A DNA stretch of 64,000 nt from UBA1351 sp965140555 (GTDB lineage Bacteria; Bacillota; Clostridia; Lachnospirales; Vallitaleaceae), in NCBI GenBank assembly GCA_965140555.1, contig OZ223259.1, positions 2,790,001 to 2,854,000 on the forward strand, in the 5' to 3' direction. The translations under genes were made by a program, and so were the position numbers. Shown one piece after another: positions 17,117 to 24,803 of the stretch (within the stretch, counting starts at the first letter, position 1; the number at the start of each line of letters is the position of its first letter). Below the pieces are notes generated by a model that was given only the letters and a program-made list of their open reading frames with translations, had not been told where the DNA came from and ran no database searches.

Positions 17117-17953
17117 ATGCAATTTGATAATTTTGGGTTTTTGCGGGATAGCATGGGTTTTCCAGATGTGTTTCGATTAATGGATATGGGAATTGAGAAG
17201 CGAGAAACGAGTAATTATCATTATGATAATAGAAAGCGTCCTCTATATAAGGGCTATATATTTCAGTATACGTTGTCCGGAGAAGGTCACTATGAGTATA
17301 AGGGTAAGTCCTATAGGTTACCCAAAGGGCATGGGTTTTTAACGAAAATACCGGAAATAAGTTCATATGGAGTTCTTGAAGAGTCCGGTGAACCATGGGT
17401 ATTTATGTATATTCATTTTGACGGAAGTGGTGTGGAAGCATTCTATAAATATTATATGGAGTCTGTAGGACCGGTTTGCCAATTAGCCATAAATAGTGAG
17501 CCGATTCAGCTTTTTATGGAACTTCATACAGCTCTTTGTAGTGGACAAAATTATGAGCCGATGGAAGGAAGTGATCGGCTATCAAGATTTTTACATCAAC
17601 TGTTGATTTTAGTAAATAGATCCTCACAGATACGATCCAACTATGTGAGTCATGGGTTGAAGCTTTTAGATAAGCAAGTGAGTGAATCAGAAGGTATTGA
17701 TCAAGTAGCACTTCAATTGGGTATCAGTCATGCCCATTTTACGCGACTGTTTAAACAAGAAGTGGGCATGACACCAATAGATTATCTTAGAAATAAACGC
17801 ATACAGAAGGGGATTCACTTGCTTCTCAATACCAATGATTCGGTAGAATCCATTGCGTTGCAATGTGGGTTTACTTGTGGTAACTATTTCAGTAAAGTAT
17901 TCCATAAAAAGATCGGAATGAACCCTAATACATACCGCAAGTTACATCTTTGA
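17117..17953 (+). CDS. AraC family regulator with AraC-ligand-binding domain
   Basis: 278 residues. The N-terminal arabinose-binding-like beta-barrel (about 35-110: LYKGYIFQYTLSGEGHYEYKGKSYRLPKGHGFLTKIPE, then EPWVFMYIHFDG) precedes the two-part AraC DNA-binding domain (about 180-278: QVALQLGISHAHFTRLFKQEVGMTPIDYLRNKRIQKGIHLL, then SIALQCGFTCGNYFSKVFHKKIGMNPNTYRK). ATG 17117 is used; a TTG codon lies just before it. It is divergent from GH27 and is its likely sugar-responsive activator. Its 3' end overlaps the convergent chemoreceptor-like gene by 12 bases. Confidence 0.9.
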   Translation: MQFDNFGFLRDSMGFPDVFRLMDMGIEKRETSNYHYDNRKRPLYKGYIFQYTLSGEGHYEYKGKSYRLPKGHGFLTKIPEISSYGVLEESGEPWVFMYIHFDGSGVEAFYKYYMESVGPVCQLAINSEPIQLFMELHTALCSGQNYEPMEGSDRLSRFLHQLLILVNRSSQIRSNYVSHGLKLLDKQVSESEGIDQVALQLGISHAHFTRLFKQEVGMTPIDYLRNKRIQKGIHLLLNTNDSVESIALQCGFTCGNYFSKVFHKKIGMNPNTYRKLHL

Positions 17954-18787
17954 TTCTGATTGAAGAAGATTCTTTAGCTGGGTAGCTAGACCATTAATAT
18001 CTTCAAATGTAGCAGTGATTTCTTCTGTAGAAGCAGCCTGATTCGTAGCGATAGCGTTGGATTGTTGAATTTCAGTCTCAATCTTTACGATCGCTTCGCG
18101 AATTTCAGAGAGTGTATCTGATACACGCTTGGCAGAATCACTGCTTAATTGGGAAAGTTTACGCATTTCTTCGGCTACAACGCTAAAACCTCGACCGGCA
18201 ACACCTGCACGTGCGGCTTCGATTGCTGCATTGAGGGCAAGAAGATTGGATTGGGAAGAAATGTTTTGAATGGCGTTTAATAGAGAACCGGTGTCATTAA
18301 TCTTATCCTGAGCCAGAGTACTGGATTGGACAACGTGACGGATCGTTTCTGCTAATTGTTCAGAGCCGTTAGCAATTTCATCAATACCCATGACAGCTTG
18401 GTTAAGAGAATCCGAAATTTGTACGCTACTTTCTTGGATAAGAACTTCTGTATCAATACTTTTGGAGACACTGACACAACAGACAGCCTTGCCGGAATCA
18501 TCCATAAAGGGGACATTGATGGATTTGAATGGAACGCCAAAAACTTCTCGGGGTAATACAGCTACCTGAATCTTTTTTGTTTGTAATGCAGTTTCAAGGG
18601 GACTTCCCGGAATAACTTTAAAGCCGATTTGAATATCTTTGTCAGAACGGTTTTTGGCCTCTAGGTTATTCCATAGATGGGTGATGCCTACTGAATCGGA
18701 AATAGAGACAGCGATAGGTTCTTGTACCAATTCATGAAGATGTGGTAGAATGAGTTCTAATGATTCAATAATTTTTTCCTTATTCAT
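17942..18787 (-). CDS. Soluble methyl-accepting chemotaxis-like protein
   Basis: 281 residues without membrane helices. Residues 1-125 form a PAS/Cache-like sensory domain (NKEKIIESLELILPHLHELVQEPIAVSISD, GSPLETAL, INVPFMDDSGKAVCCVSVSKS), resembling cytosolic sensors that bind a small ligand or cofactor. Residues 125-281 carry the receptor signalling hairpin with the conserved tip NLLALNAAIEAARAGVAGRGFSVVAEEMRKLSQLSS, which contacts CheA and CheW. The signalling domain is short, so methylation sites may be reduced. GAGAGGAA precedes ATG. A palindrome sits at its transcription start (18813-18830). Confidence 0.88.
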   Translation of the reverse strand: MNKEKIIESLELILPHLHELVQEPIAVSISDSVGITHLWNNLEAKNRSDKDIQIGFKVIPGSPLETALQTKKIQVAVLPREVFGVPFKSINVPFMDDSGKAVCCVSVSKSIDTEVLIQESSVQISDSLNQAVMGIDEIANGSEQLAETIRHVVQSSTLAQDKINDTGSLLNAIQNISSQSNLLALNAAIEAARAGVAGRGFSVVAEEMRKLSQLSSDSAKRVSDTLSEIREAIVKIETEIQQSNAIATNQAASTEEITATFEDINGLATQLKNLLQSESKM

Positions 18788-18812
18788 AGTATTCCTCTCA
18801 ATGTAGTTGGTT

Positions 18813-18874
18813 GTGGGAATTTATTCCCACGTAATAGAGTACTAAAAGTTAGTTTACAATTGATAATATTATCA
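18813..18874. promoter_or_regulatory. Two palindromes in the divergent MCP/LysR intergenic region
   Basis: GTGGGAAT-TT-ATTCCCAC (18813-18830) lies at the predicted start site of the minus-strand chemoreceptor gene, whose promoter reads TTGTAA, 17 bases, TATTAC on that strand. A second perfect palindrome, TGATAATATTATCA (18861-18874), lies nearer the LysR gene and resembles a Fur/PerR-type site without its central base. Either could be an operator; the first could also form a 5' hairpin in the mRNA. Confidence 0.5.
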
Positions 18875-18936
18875 CATAATCTCCCAAAAAACTATAGTAA
18901 AAATGGACCTATATGTTTGGGAAAGGAGGACATGAG

Positions 18937-19821
18937 ATGCACATCGAGAGAATAAAATACTTCATCGATTTAGTAGAATGTCGTAATTTTACAGAGACAG
19001 CCAAGAAAAATTTCTTATCCCAGACAACAATAAGTCAGCAAATTGCGTCATTGGAAAAAGAGTTCAATGTCCAACTTATTGATCGGAATCAGATACCGAT
19101 TAAGCCGACACAAGCAGGGTGGAATTTCTATCACGAGGCCGTTACGTTATGGAAGCAATATAGACGTCTGCACAATCAAATGGCGGATTATATAGAAGGG
19201 GCAACACAGTCGCTACACATTGAATGCGCAGGTACAATAGATATACAGATGCTATTGCAACAAATTCCAAGTTTTAATCAACAGTATCCCTCAATAAATG
19301 TTGAACTGAATAAAGTTGCCTTAAGTGATATTGCGAATCAGCTGAAAAGGGGAAGTTATGATATAGCCATAACCTTTGATTCGGAATTTTATGAAGAAGA
19401 GTTGGAGATGATTACTCTGTATGAAGGAAATTATTGTGCTGTGTTAAGTTCGAATCATCCTTTATATGAAGAAACCGTTATTCCGCTTAAGACATTGTAT
19501 CAATACCCATTGGTTATGCTACATCCTGAGGCAATAGGAAAGTCTTATGAATTGATGTTAGCCCATGCCAAAGCAGATGGGTATCAGCCGAATATTGCTA
19601 GAACAGCAGATGATATAGATACGGAGATGTTCTACATTTTGACAGAAAAATTGATTGGCTTCTTTCCGGATAACTATTCTATAGAGGGACTAGTCGGCGA
19701 CTATAGAAGCATTCCTTTAGAGCATTCGAACCATCGTTTTAAAATTGTATTGGCCTACCTTAAAAGTAATAAAAATCCGGCGTTAAAAAAATTTATCAAA
19801 CATATACAATATTCGATTTAG
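18937..19821 (+). CDS. LysR family transcriptional regulator
   Basis: 294 residues: the N-terminal winged helix (MHIERIKYFIDLVECRNFTETAKKNFLSQTTISQQIASLEKEF) is textbook LysR, followed by a two-lobed effector-binding domain (about 90-294). AAAGGAGG (18922-18929) seven bases before ATG 18937 decides the start over the in-frame ATG 24 bases upstream. LysR proteins activate divergent or downstream genes on ligand binding. The NmrA-like reductase 115 bases downstream is the most likely target; the divergent chemoreceptor is another candidate. Confidence 0.92.
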   Translation: MHIERIKYFIDLVECRNFTETAKKNFLSQTTISQQIASLEKEFNVQLIDRNQIPIKPTQAGWNFYHEAVTLWKQYRRLHNQMADYIEGATQSLHIECAGTIDIQMLLQQIPSFNQQYPSINVELNKVALSDIANQLKRGSYDIAITFDSEFYEEELEMITLYEGNYCAVLSSNHPLYEETVIPLKTLYQYPLVMLHPEAIGKSYELMLAHAKADGYQPNIARTADDIDTEMFYILTEKLIGFFPDNYSIEGLVGDYRSIPLEHSNHRFKIVLAYLKSNKNPALKKFIKHIQYSI

Positions 19822-19936
19822 CAATAGGGTATTGGTATTTTGTATTAGATATTATGAATGAATTAACCTATCATAAAGATAGCGATACAGATAAATGGAA
19901 TGATAAAAAATTAACATGAAGAAAAGGAGTTTAATA

Positions 19937-20878
19937 ATGGGAAAATTGATTTTAACAGGTGTTGATGGAAACCTTGGAAGTACAGCAGCCAAAGAATTGT
20001 TGAAAATTGTGGACAAAGAGAATATTATCTTGTGTGCATATAGCCAGGAAGCTTTAGAAAGCTACAAGGAGATGGGTATTGAGACACGTCAAACCAACTT
20101 TAACACAAGTGATGGATTAGTGGATGCCTTTACGGGTGGTGAGAAACTAGCACTTATTTCCATGCCTTTTGTAGGGAAAAAACGTCAACAAGCCCATAAA
20201 AATGTTGTCGATGCAGCTAAAGAAGCAGGCGTGAAACAAATCATATACACATCCCTAGTGAACGCAGCGGATGAAAGCAATCCAAGTGTTGAAAAAATTG
20301 ATCATGCCTATACCGAAAAATATATTCAAGAAGTAGGAATGGACTACATCTTTATGCGTAATTCACAATATGCAGAAGCGATGATTACGAATTACTTTAC
20401 CTTTGTAAACATGGGTGGTGTAATGAAAAATTCTCAAGGTAAGGGTAAAATGGCTTATATTTCCAGAGAAGATTGTGCCAAAGCATTAGCCCATGCATTA
20501 GCATCAACAACGTATCATCATGCTATTTTGAATATCAACGGTCAGGAACTGCTTACCCTTGATGAGTTTGTCGAATATGGAAATAAAGCAACAGGAAACC
20601 ACGTGGTTTACCAAGAAGTTTCGGATGAAGAAAACTATGCTATTTTTGATGCTATGGGTGTTCCTCGAACAACCGACGGTAAATTTAAGGATGGCTCAGA
20701 GGCACCGTTCTCATCAGAAGGAATGGTTACCTTTGCTCAAGCCATTCGAGAAGGGAAGATGGATGTCTTCACCGATGACTTTAAGACATTGACAGGCGAC
20801 GATCCAATTACAGTCAGTTATATGTTTGAACATGCAGATGACTATCAAGTGGGCGAACGTCATTCTAAAGATGATTAA
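19937..20878 (+). CDS. NmrA-like NAD(P)-binding oxidoreductase (QOR2-like)
   Basis: 313 residues with an N-terminal Rossmann motif (LILTGVDGNLGSTAAKELL, GxxGxxG variant at about residues 6-14) and the atypical short-chain dehydrogenase features of the NmrA/HSCARG family (YTSLVNAAD, FMRNSQYAEAMITNYF). Members include NAD(P)H:quinone reductase QorB and redox-sensing proteins. The initial ATG at 19916 lacks a ribosome-binding site; AAAAGGAG before ATG 19937 is correct. A quinone or aldehyde substrate is inferred only from the family. Confidence 0.85.
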   Translation: MGKLILTGVDGNLGSTAAKELLKIVDKENIILCAYSQEALESYKEMGIETRQTNFNTSDGLVDAFTGGEKLALISMPFVGKKRQQAHKNVVDAAKEAGVKQIIYTSLVNAADESNPSVEKIDHAYTEKYIQEVGMDYIFMRNSQYAEAMITNYFTFVNMGGVMKNSQGKGKMAYISREDCAKALAHALASTTYHHAILNINGQELLTLDEFVEYGNKATGNHVVYQEVSDEENYAIFDAMGVPRTTDGKFKDGSEAPFSSEGMVTFAQAIREGKMDVFTDDFKTLTGDDPITVSYMFEHADDYQVGERHSKDD

Positions 20879-20924
20879 GTAAGAAAAGCAATAACTGATA
20901 ATTAAAAAATTAACAAAAAATAGA

Positions 20925-20953
20925 TTGACATGTCAGTTGTATAGAACTATTAT
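20925..20953 (+). promoter_or_regulatory. Promoter of the riboswitch and surface protein transcript
   Basis: TTGACA (20925-20930), 17 bases, TATTAT (20948-20953), placing the transcription start at about 20960, exactly at the beginning of the riboswitch aptamer. Confidence 0.7.
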
Positions 20954-20957
20954 ATAA

Positions 20958-21045
20958 CTATAACGAAACGGCAAACCTATTGAAAGATAGGGACGCAAAG
21001 CTATGGGTCTAAGGTCAGTGACTAAGATTGCCAAGCCGCCGAAGG
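20958..21045 (+). promoter_or_regulatory. c-di-GMP-I (GEMM-I) riboswitch aptamer
   Basis: The conserved GEMM-I core is plain: GGCAAACC, a helix capped by a GAAA tetraloop (CTATTGAAAGATAG), the invariant GGGACGCAAAGC, then TGGGTCTAAGG and the receptor side ending GCCAAGCCGCCGAAGG. These RNAs bind the second messenger c-di-GMP between two helices. A strong terminator follows at 21060. CCGCC (21036-21040) in the aptamer end can pair with GGCGG (21061-21065) of the terminator, offering an antiterminator. The direction of control cannot be read by eye, but the target, an adhesin-like surface protein, suggests activation at high c-di-GMP. Confidence 0.93.
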
Positions 21046-21059
21046 ACATGAATAGTAGA

Positions 21060-21084
21060 GGGCGGTGAAAACCGTCCTTTTTTT
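21060..21084 (+). terminator. Riboswitch expression-platform terminator
   Basis: GGGCGGT (21060-21066), GAAA loop, ACCGTCC (21071-21077), then seven T. It lies between the aptamer and the coding region and ends transcription early in one riboswitch state. Confidence 0.85.
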
Positions 21085-21212
21085 GTGCGATAGTAAGTGG
21101 ATAATGCACAAAACGTTATAAGTCATTTGTGGGCTTGGGGCAAAGTTTTAATGGAAATACTTATCTACAGACATTCCAAGTAACTAGATAAAACGATAGC
21201 GAGAGGATAACG

Positions 21213-24200
21213 ATGATGAGACAAAATGGATTAAGTAAGGTAGTAGCATGTGTGTTAACAATGGCGCTGATGATGCAATGGGGACAGATGGGCACCATTG
21301 CTGCTTATTCAACAGAAGAAACATGGCACTTTGATGAGAGCTTTATGGGAGAAGAGACCTACGAAATTGAAGATGGTGATTCACTAAAGAGTGTGGATCT
21401 AAGTATTATCGGAGCACTTGATGATCGACCATTTGATGATGCAATCGTATCTGGTGAATTTCATTATCTGGATGGTTCGGGTGTTATAACGAATAATGTT
21501 GCTGCTATTCCTACACCGGATTTTCAAATTATTGCCCATTCAGCAGAGGATGACCCCTTTGCATTAAAAAGTATTGATTTAAAAATGCCGGAAGAGAATA
21601 AAGAAATTGTAATTAAAGGGTTCTATAAAGATCAAGAAGTAGCCTCTTATACAACAACTATCGAACAGGGAACCTCAACGGTTGATGTATCGGAAGAAGA
21701 AGGTTTCGATTACATTAATGAATTTCGTATATACAAGGTGTTTGACGGTGTTCTTGTAGTTGTTGCTTTTGATAATATTACGGTAGATCAGCCGTCCAAT
21801 GCATACGAACCAAAGATATCAGATATTAACATATCAGAACCAAACGGTACCTATGGTATTGGTGAGGAAATAGCTATTGACGTTGTTTTTGACAAAAGTG
21901 TAGTTGTTGAGGGAGAGGGAGATATCCTACTCTATCTTGGATCTGACGAGTGGCATCCAATAGCTAGCTATCAAGAACAAACATCGGATACTACCTTGGA
22001 ATTTATATATATTGTCGGGGAGAATCAGGAGATTGAAGAATTAGAATACGCAAATACATATGCCCTCGAGACTATTGATATGGATATCTATAGTGACGAT
22101 TTACATATTATTCCGGCAGATTTAACCTTGCCGGCACCTGGAGAAGAAGGTTCCTTATCTGCTAAGTATGATATTGTTATTGATGGGGTACGTCCTGAAG
22201 TAACATTAACACCGGACGTGTCTACAATAGAGAGCTTGGATTCATTTGATGTAACGGTGAGTTTAAGTGAAGCATGCGCTTTTGGGACTGACAATTACCC
22301 GGTTATTTATAATGGTTCTGTAACAAGCGCTGAGCAAATCGATGGCTCTACCTTCCGATTAGAAGTTACTCCCATAGAAGCAGGAAATGTTACCTTGACT
22401 TATCCCAGTGACCGTATTATCGATCAAGCTGATAATGGGAATATAGGGGTGGAAGATAAGTTGATTCAATGGACAAGTGGTGATAATTCAGCGCCTGTCA
22501 TTACATCAATTAAGTCCGATGAAGTATCTGAAAATGCGGATTATAGTTTTTACACGGCAACAGCAACAGATGCCGACGAGGATTTGCTTACATGGAGTCT
22601 TCTTGGAAAGGATGCAGATCTTTTTTCTTTAAATGCAGAAAGTGGTATGTTGACCTTCGTTGAATCACCGGATTATGAAAATCCACAAGATGATAATAAA
22701 GATAATATTTATGAATTGATATTGAGTGTAACAGATGGCGAACTTATCTCCCAGATGCCTTTGGAGATACAAGTATATAATCGCTCTGAATATGTTATTA
22801 CATCGTCAGGAGATCCTATAAGTGTTGAAGAAGGAACATCAGAAATCTTTTATACAGCAACCGGTTATAGTGTTGAAGGTGAGGAACTAGATTGGTATCT
22901 GGACGGAATGGATGCAGATGTCTTTACGATTGACAAGACCGGAGCGCTCCGATTTACAGAGACGCCGCGTTTGAACGAGCCAAAGGACTTCGATAAGGAT
23001 AATGTCTATAACTTTGGAGTGGGAATTGGTTCTGCATATCTGCCGCTACAAGTAACCGTTGTAGAAGAGAAAAAGGACACAACACCGACTCCGGACCCGA
23101 CTCCGGACCCGACACCAAGTCGACCAAGTCGATCGGATAAAGATGATAAAGATAATAAAGATGATGCAAAGAAAACGGAACTTGATCAGTCAATTCAAGA
23201 AAGCGGAACAATAGCGGATCGTATAAATGAAGGGACTACACAAGAAAAATCAAAGAAAATAACAACAGTCAATGGAGATAATGTAACAAAAGCCGATCTA
23301 ACAAAAGCAGTTAAGGCGATGGTCGAACCATTATCCCCATCCCAAGAGGATGAGCCTATCAAGGTGACACCGGTATTAAATATTGCCCTCGATAAATCAA
23401 CAGGTGTAGAAATAGACAAAGATAACTTGAATCAATTGGTTGAACATGATGTGGAACTATCCATACAGCATGGTGATACGTTATTAACCATACAGCCGTC
23501 AGAGCTTAAAGGCGATAATAATGAAGAGCTTAAAGATATCGAATCACTTGAGATATCCGTTGAAAAATTAGAAGAGAAGGATGTTGATACTGTATCCAAG
23601 CATTATAGAACACAAGGTGTTGATGTTGTAGGAAATCCTTATGTGTTCCATATGACAGCAACAACCAAAGAAGGGAAGCAAGAAGTAGGTAGCCTTGGTA
23701 ACTATATGACAAAGATGTTACCGGCATATGAGGAAGGAACGGCAGTTGTTGTAGGTTTTGCAGACGGTAAGAATACAATCTTAGACCAAGAAGGTGAGCA
23801 ACATAAAAACTTGGTTAACCAGATGAAGACAAACATGATTGTAGCTGTACCCTATAAAACACTGGAAATAAATGAGAAGGACACAGTGGCTCAGGAGAAT
23901 TATTATCAAGCTCAAAACAAAAGTTTTAGCACTTATTATATTGTTCACAACAATGCTCAGTTTGCTGATATGAAAGACCATTGGGCAGCAGAAGCGGCAA
24001 CAAATATGGTAAACCGATATATTATGGCAGACTATAATGCGATAAACTTTAAGGCTTCAGAAGGTGTAACACGACGTGAAATGGCGCGGATTATTGTAAG
24101 TGGATTAGGTTTATCCTTCTATAATTTCGAGGATTCCTTTAAAGATGTTGATGCAGATGATAGTTATCTTATCTTTATGAATGCTGTTGTAGACGAGAAA

Positions 24201-24521
24201 CTCATGTCGGCTACAGAAGGAAATTTCCGTCCGGATGATGTAATGACTCGAGGGGATATGGTGCAACTTATTGCAAAGATGATGGACTATGTCGGACAAA
24301 GTGAGTCGTTAACAGAGGCGGATAAAGATACATTTACAGACCTATATAGATCGTTGTCTACATTAGATACACAAGAACAAGAGAACGTAATGTTAAGTAT
24401 CAAGTCAGGTATTATTAAAGGACGTAGCAATAATAACTTGGCGTTGGATGAAAAACTTACTCGTGCAGAAGCGGCGGTAATCTACGAACGTTTATTAAAG
24501 AAAATAGGCTTTATCGATTAA
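21213..24521 (+). CDS. c-di-GMP-controlled cadherin-like/SLH surface protein
   Basis: 1102 residues. A signal peptide (about 1-31) is followed by acidic Ig-like beta domains (about 200-420), two cadherin-like modules (about 427-520 with ENADYSFYTATATDAD and DYENPQDDNKDNIYELILSVTDG, and about 527-617), a linker with PTPDPTPDP and DKDDKDNKDD (about 624-652), another domain, then three S-layer-homology repeats (about 915-1100: FADMKDHWAAEA, FKDVDADDSYLIF, LTRAEAAVIYERLLKK). SLH repeats bind pyruvylated cell-wall polymer, so it is displayed outside the cell; cadherin-like modules suggest calcium-dependent adhesion. The c-di-GMP riboswitch in its leader fits a sessile-lifestyle adhesin. GAGAGG precedes ATG ATG; either may be used. 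Confidence 0.9.
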   Translation: MMRQNGLSKVVACVLTMALMMQWGQMGTIAAYSTEETWHFDESFMGEETYEIEDGDSLKSVDLSIIGALDDRPFDDAIVSGEFHYLDGSGVITNNVAAIPTPDFQIIAHSAEDDPFALKSIDLKMPEENKEIVIKGFYKDQEVASYTTTIEQGTSTVDVSEEEGFDYINEFRIYKVFDGVLVVVAFDNITVDQPSNAYEPKISDINISEPNGTYGIGEEIAIDVVFDKSVVVEGEGDILLYLGSDEWHPIASYQEQTSDTTLEFIYIVGENQEIEELEYANTYALETIDMDIYSDDLHIIPADLTLPAPGEEGSLSAKYDIVIDGVRPEVTLTPDVSTIESLDSFDVTVSLSEACAFGTDNYPVIYNGSVTSAEQIDGSTFRLEVTPIEAGNVTLTYPSDRIIDQADNGNIGVEDKLIQWTSGDNSAPVITSIKSDEVSENADYSFYTATATDADEDLLTWSLLGKDADLFSLNAESGMLTFVESPDYENPQDDNKDNIYELILSVTDGELISQMPLEIQVYNRSEYVITSSGDPISVEEGTSEIFYTATGYSVEGEELDWYLDGMDADVFTIDKTGALRFTETPRLNEPKDFDKDNVYNFGVGIGSAYLPLQVTVVEEKKDTTPTPDPTPDPTPSRPSRSDKDDKDNKDDAKKTELDQSIQESGTIADRINEGTTQEKSKKITTVNGDNVTKADLTKAVKAMVEPLSPSQEDEPIKVTPVLNIALDKSTGVEIDKDNLNQLVEHDVELSIQHGDTLLTIQPSELKGDNNEELKDIESLEISVEKLEEKDVDTVSKHYRTQGVDVVGNPYVFHMTATTKEGKQEVGSLGNYMTKMLPAYEEGTAVVVGFADGKNTILDQEGEQHKNLVNQMKTNMIVAVPYKTLEINEKDTVAQENYYQAQNKSFSTYYIVHNNAQFADMKDHWAAEAATNMVNRYIMADYNAINFKASEGVTRREMARIIVSGLGLSFYNFEDSFKDVDADDSYLIFMNAVVDEKLMSATEGNFRPDDVMTRGDMVQLIAKMMDYVGQSESLTEADKDTFTDLYRSLSTLDTQEQENVMLSIKSGIIKGRSNNNLALDEKLTRAEAAVIYERLLKKIGFID

Positions 24522-24559
24522 TATAAGGCATATCTCATGTCATGATGTAATAAATGATG

Positions 24560-24606
24560 AAAAGGAGTAAATCACATTAGAAGTGCAGTGATTTGCTCCT
24601 TTTTTC
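24560..24606 (+). terminator. Terminator of the surface protein gene
   Basis: AAAAGGAGTAAATCAC (24560-24575) pairs with GTGATTTGCTCCTTTT (24588-24603) with one mismatch and continues into a T-run. Confidence 0.8.
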
Positions 24607-24675
24607 TAGAACTTCTGGTCTTGGGAACAGTATAGAGAGGTGGAGACACCTGTTAGATATTCACTGTATAAAAAC

Positions 24676-24729
24676 TTTACACAAACTTAACATTAAGATT
24701 ACACAAGATGAACACAAACCGTGTATTAT
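24676..24729 (+). promoter_or_regulatory. Pho box (four PhoP direct repeats) and -10 of the Na/Pi cotransporter gene
   Basis: TTTACA (24676), TTAACA (24687), ATTACA (24698) and TGAACA (24709) recur every 11 bases with five-base spacers, the arrangement of Gram-positive PhoP-binding sites (TT[A/T/C]ACA). A TATTAT -10 follows at 24724-24729, and no good -35 exists apart from the repeats, as expected for a PhoP-activated promoter under phosphate starvation. Confidence 0.75.
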
Positions 24730-24803
24730 TAAGAAGCTGTAAAAAAGTAAAAATAATGTTAAATAGCTTGGAAGGCATAAACCAAGACTATACGAGGTGA
24801 AAA

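Noticed and set aside
16994..17122. N-terminal extension of the GH27 protein to 473 residues
   Set aside because: It would overlap the divergent promoter and AraC gene; AAGGAG before ATG 16993 marks the real start.
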